A DNA stretch of 44,602 nt from Tepidicella xavieri (GTDB lineage Bacteria; Pseudomonadota; Gammaproteobacteria; Burkholderiales; Burkholderiaceae_C): the NCBI RefSeq assembly GCF_004363315.1, contig NZ_SNYL01000020.1, forward strand, positions 1 through 44,602, in the 5' to 3' direction. This document shows, one piece after another, positions 41,964 through 44,602 of this stretch. Under the pieces are notes generated by a model. It was not told the origin of the DNA and did no database searches. It saw only the letters and a program-made list of their open reading frames with translations. Positions within the stretch are counted from its first letter, which is position 1; every line of letters begins with the position of its first letter. A program made the translations under genes and the position numbers.

Positions 41964-43361
41964 TCAAAACGACCCCAGCGCCGTGCCCAGCACCACCACC
42001 GCCACCAGGGCCAGCAACGGGATGGCCACCGCCACCACGAAAATGTCCAGATAGGACTGGCGGTGCGTCAGCCCACAGATGGACAGCAGCGTGATGACCG
42101 CCCCATTGTGCGGCAGGGCATCGAGCCCGCCCGTGGCGATGGCCGTGACGCGGTGCAGCAGATCGGGCGCGATGCCGGCGGCCTGTCCCATGGCCAGCCA
42201 AGTCTCGCCCAGGGTTTGCAGGGCAATGCTCATCCCCCCGGACGCCGAGCCGGTGATCCCCGCCAGGATGTTGACCGCGATCGACATCGACACCAGCGGA
42301 TTGCCCGGGGCGATGCCGAGCACGGCGTCGCGCAGCAAGGCAAAACCTGCCAGCGAGGCAATGACCGCGCCAAACCCCACTTGAGAGGCCGTGTTCATCA
42401 AGGGCAGCACCGAGCCGGCCGCGCCCTGCTCCAGCGTGCGAGTCAGCTGGGTCAGGCGCTGGCGCTGCAGCGCGATCAACAGCACGATGGCCGCCGCCAG
42501 GGCCACGATCACCGCCCAGATGCCGCGCACCGCGGTGATGCTCGTGTTGCCATAGCGCGGCTCGGCCAGATAGCCCGTGTCCAGCGCGGGCAACAGCCAG
42601 GTGGCCAGCACGTAGTTGAGCGCGATCACCAGCCCCACCGGCGCCAGGGCGCGCCAGAACGCCGCGCGATCGGCCGCCGGGGCATCGGGGGCCGGCGCGG
42701 GCAAGTCCTCGTCATGCGCCCCATAGCCTTCGCCCGCCCGGGCCGCAGCCGCCGCCCGGCGCGACAACCACCACATCCCCAGCCCCAGCATGATGGCGCC
42801 GCCGATCACCCCCAACCCGGGCGCCGCGAACGGCGTGGTGCCGAAGTACGGCATGGGAATGGCGTTCTGGATGGCCGGCGTGCCGGGCAGGGCCGTCATG
42901 GTGAAGGTGAAAGCCCCGAGCGCGATGGCCCCGGGGATGAGGCGCTTGGGCACCTGCGCCTGCCGGAACAAGGCCGCGGCGATCGGATAGACCGCAAACG
43001 CGACCACGAACAGCGACACCCCGCCGTAGGTGAGCACGGCGCAAGCCAGCACGATCGCCAAAATGGCGCGCTGCTCTCCCAGGCGCTGCACGATGCCGCG
43101 CGCGATCACCAGCGCCGCGCCCGAGGCTTCCATCAGCTTGCCAAACACCGCCCCGAGCAGAAACAGCGGGAAAAACGCGATCACGAAGCCCCCCAGGGCC
43201 GGCATGAACACCTGGGTGTAGCTGGCCAGCAGCGGCGTGCCTGGGCTGAACAGCACCGCCAGCAAGGCCATCAGCGGCGCCAGGATGAGCACGCTCACCC
43301 CGCGGTAAGCCAGCGCCATGAGCAGGGCCAGCGCCAGCACGATGCCGATGATGCCGATCAT
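41964..43361 (-). CDS. GntP-family permease
   Basis: This 465-residue inner-membrane transporter has about twelve hydrophobic helices and family stretches: LAYRGVSVLILAPLMALLAVLFS, FPLFLLGAVFGKLMEASGAA, TYGGVSLFVVAFAVYPIA and the later block ITGSASGGMSIALQTLG followed by GGLDALPHNGAVITLLSICGL. GntP members carry gluconate, fructuronate, citrate-type or 3-hydroxybutyrate-type acids; the last is plausible given the patatin neighbour, but this is inference. The start ATG overlaps the patatin stop by 4 bp. It is convergent with metW, with a small hairpin (41946-41963) that has no T-run. Confidence 0.88.
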   Translation of the reverse strand: MIGIIGIVLALALLMALAYRGVSVLILAPLMALLAVLFSPGTPLLASYTQVFMPALGGFVIAFFPLFLLGAVFGKLMEASGAALVIARGIVQRLGEQRAILAIVLACAVLTYGGVSLFVVAFAVYPIAAALFRQAQVPKRLIPGAIALGAFTFTMTALPGTPAIQNAIPMPYFGTTPFAAPGLGVIGGAIMLGLGMWWLSRRAAAAARAGEGYGAHDEDLPAPAPDAPAADRAAFWRALAPVGLVIALNYVLATWLLPALDTGYLAEPRYGNTSITAVRGIWAVIVALAAAIVLLIALQRQRLTQLTRTLEQGAAGSVLPLMNTASQVGFGAVIASLAGFALLRDAVLGIAPGNPLVSMSIAVNILAGITGSASGGMSIALQTLGETWLAMGQAAGIAPDLLHRVTAIATGGLDALPHNGAVITLLSICGLTHRQSYLDIFVVAVAIPLLALVAVVVLGTALGSF

Positions 43362-44449
43362 GACAGGCACTCCCGCTGCAAATCCAAGGTGGCGTGCCGC
43401 CCCAGGGCGGCGCGGTGCTGACGCAACCAGGCATCGGCGGCTGCGCGGCCTTTGTCGAACAGTTGCCACAGAAACACCGGATCGGTGCGCAGCTTGGTGC
43501 CCGCGCCCAGGTCACGCAGCCCCTCGTCACCGTCGATGCGGTGCACGCGCAACGCCTCCACCCGGGCAAACAAGGGGTTGCGGTAATGGTGGCCGGGGCG
43601 GCCTTCCTCCGCGATCAGGTTTTTGAGCATCTGCACGGCACGCAACTCCTTGAGCAGGCTGGCGTTGAAAGTGATTTCGTTGATGCGGTCCAAAATCTCC
43701 GCCGCCTGGGTCGGACGCTCGGGGCGCTGGCGGGGATTGATCTGCACCAGCAGCAAATCATCGGCCGGGCTTTCCTGGATCAGCGGCATGAGGGAGGGGT
43801 TGCCGGCATAGCCGCCGTCCCAATAAGGCTCGCCGTCGATGTCCACGGCCTGAAACAGCATGGGCAAGCAGGCCGAGGCGAGCACGACGTCGGCGCTGAG
43901 CTCGCTCTGGCGGAAGACGCGCAGCTCGCCGGTGCTCACGCGCGTGGCGGCGATGAACAGCCGCGTCTTGTGGCAGCGCCGAACCCGCTCGAAGTCCACC
44001 GTGTCTTCCAGAATGCGGCGCAGCGGGTTGAGGTTGAGCGGATTGAAGCCATAGGGCGACAGGCTCTGGGCCAAGCTGCGCGCCCACCAGGCGGCGGATT
44101 CACGCATCCAGCGTTGCCAGCTCTGCAGCCCAGGCATGGCCAGACCACCCCACCAGGGCTGAAAGGCGGCAAAGGGGGAGTGGGCGCCCACTTGGGTCCA
44201 GAAATGGCGCAAGGTGCGCCGAGCGCCTTCGCGCCCCCCTTCCATGAGGCCGGCGGCCAGGGCCACGGCATTCATGGCGCCGGCGCTGGTGCCGCTGATG
44301 CCGGCGAACTCCAGGCTGTCGTCTTCGAGCAGGCGATCGAGCACGCCCCAGGTGTAAGCGCCGTGCGAGCCTCCGCCTTGCAGCGCCAGGTCCAGCAGTT
44401 GCGGGCCGGTGGTGGCTGCGGGGCGTCGGGAGCGGGGGGATGGATTCAT
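43358..44449 (-). CDS. Patatin-like phospholipase with DUF3734-type C-terminus
   Basis: This 363-residue serine lipid acyl hydrolase has the oxyanion-hole motif LQGGGSHGAY (about 23-32), the nucleophile Ser55 in GTSAGAMNA and the catalytic Asp in DGGYAG (about 211-216). After about residue 250 the RINEITFNASLLKELRAVQMLKNLI stretch matches the DUF3734 region seen with patatins of this type. No signal peptide is evident. AGGAGG 5 nt before ATG 44449 fixes the start, rejecting the longer ATG 44488. It overlaps the GntP-type permease gene by 4 bp, so the two work in one operon. Confidence 0.92.
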   Translation of the reverse strand: MNPSPRSRRPAATTGPQLLDLALQGGGSHGAYTWGVLDRLLEDDSLEFAGISGTSAGAMNAVALAAGLMEGGREGARRTLRHFWTQVGAHSPFAAFQPWWGGLAMPGLQSWQRWMRESAAWWARSLAQSLSPYGFNPLNLNPLRRILEDTVDFERVRRCHKTRLFIAATRVSTGELRVFRQSELSADVVLASACLPMLFQAVDIDGEPYWDGGYAGNPSLMPLIQESPADDLLLVQINPRQRPERPTQAAEILDRINEITFNASLLKELRAVQMLKNLIAEEGRPGHHYRNPLFARVEALRVHRIDGDEGLRDLGAGTKLRTDPVFLWQLFDKGRAAADAWLRQHRAALGRHATLDLQRECLS

Positions 44450-44541
44450 GCGGTCCTCCTTGGAAGTTTCAATGCCTGGCGGGCTCATTCGGCGGCCTGC
44501 GCATCAGGGCTCCATGTCGTTTCGTGTGGAAAGCAACACCG

Positions 44542-44602
44542 TCACTGGGGCATCGCCGGCGCGAACGGGCTGGCCGGCAGGTGCTTGAGCTTGGACATGC
44601 GC
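44542..44602 (-). CDS. C-terminal fragment of an unidentified gene at the window edge
   Basis: An open frame enters from the right edge and ends at TGA 44542-44544. It encodes RMSKLKHLPASPFAPAMPQ as the last 19 residues. Its stop lies 92 bp upstream of the patatin start in the same direction, so it could be the first gene of that operon. The fragment is too short to identify, and it could be non-coding. Confidence 0.3.
   Translation of the reverse strand, partial: RMSKLKHLPASPFAPAMPQ

Noticed and set aside
1-44602. tRNA, rRNA, CRISPR arrays, insertion sequences, attachment sites
   Set aside because: I looked for cloverleaf-like segments, repeated spacer units and transposase motifs and found none. 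The only extended DNA repeat is the shared signalling region of the two chemoreceptors.

Overview
The window is GC-rich, densely coded bacterial chromosome. The best fit is a betaproteobacterium of the order Burkholderiales (Comamonadaceae-like). This rests on gene content and protein style: Coq7-type ubiquinone hydroxylase, the proteobacterial-type GshA paired with GshB, a paaN-I-K-A-B-C-D-E cluster, metX-metW, TAXI-type binding protein, and patatin/DUF3734 next to a GntP-type permease. I saw no rRNA, tRNA, CRISPR array, transposase or prophage gene. Assignment to genus is not possible from the sequence alone.

Layout, left to right. (1) 126-4594 (+): a periplasmic copper-handling cluster made of a CzcI-like His/Cys-rich exported protein, a TolC-like protein, a Tat-exported two-domain multicopper oxidase, a His-rich cupredoxin and a DUF411-CusF fusion. 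(2) 4607-6645 (+): a membrane-tethered TAXI binding protein and coq7. (3) 6646-8323: osmC (-), an intergenic small RNA or leader with its own promoter and a textbook terminator, and a ketopantoate-reductase-like gene (+). (4) 8352-18046 (-): a TPR-methyltransferase, then the phenylacetate genes paaE-D-C-B-A-K-I-N and the regulator paaX, all read leftwards. A PaaX-like operator overlaps a promoter in front of paaN. (5) 18092-20602 (-): a GAF/HD-GYP protein and pyrF. (6) 20674-24183 (+): EamA transporter, class II glutamine amidotransferase, SLC13/DASS transporter and EmrE-like SMR pump. (7) 24152-26790 (-): vanZ-like, gshB, gshA. (8) 26925-28104 (+): an MFS transporter broken by a frameshift at a C6 run. 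(9) 28130-36168 (-): a PAS/GGDEF/EAL protein, an M20 peptidase, two chemoreceptors and cheW. (10) 36327-39253: apt (-) divergent from kdsD-kdsC-lptC (+). (11) 39349-39726 (-): an RRM RNA-binding protein. (12) 39942-41918 (+): promoter, SAM-II riboswitch, a 34-codon upstream ORF with a terminator-like hairpin inside it, metX and metW. (13) 41964-44449 (-): GntP-type permease and patatin-like phospholipase, with the tail of another gene at the right edge.

The genes are mostly core metabolism (ubiquinone, pyrimidine, glutathione, Kdo/LPS, methionine, purine salvage) mixed with signalling (c-di-GMP enzymes, chemotaxis) and two accessory blocks (copper, phenylacetate).

The most unusual signals are regulatory RNA arrangements. 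First, the SAM-II aptamer ends in a Shine-Dalgarno-like GAGGAG spaced 7 nt from the GTG of a short upstream ORF. That ORF runs through a terminator-like hairpin and overlaps the metX start by GTGA, which suggests combined SAM sensing, translation-dependent termination and translational coupling. Second, the transcript before the ketopantoate-reductase-like gene carries a perfect 10-nt complement to that gene's Shine-Dalgarno region. Third, several genes (apt, kdsD, pyrF, the TPR-methyltransferase) have a -10-like hexamer 6-8 nt before the start codon and no Shine-Dalgarno, as expected for leaderless mRNAs. These are readings of the sequence and have not been tested.
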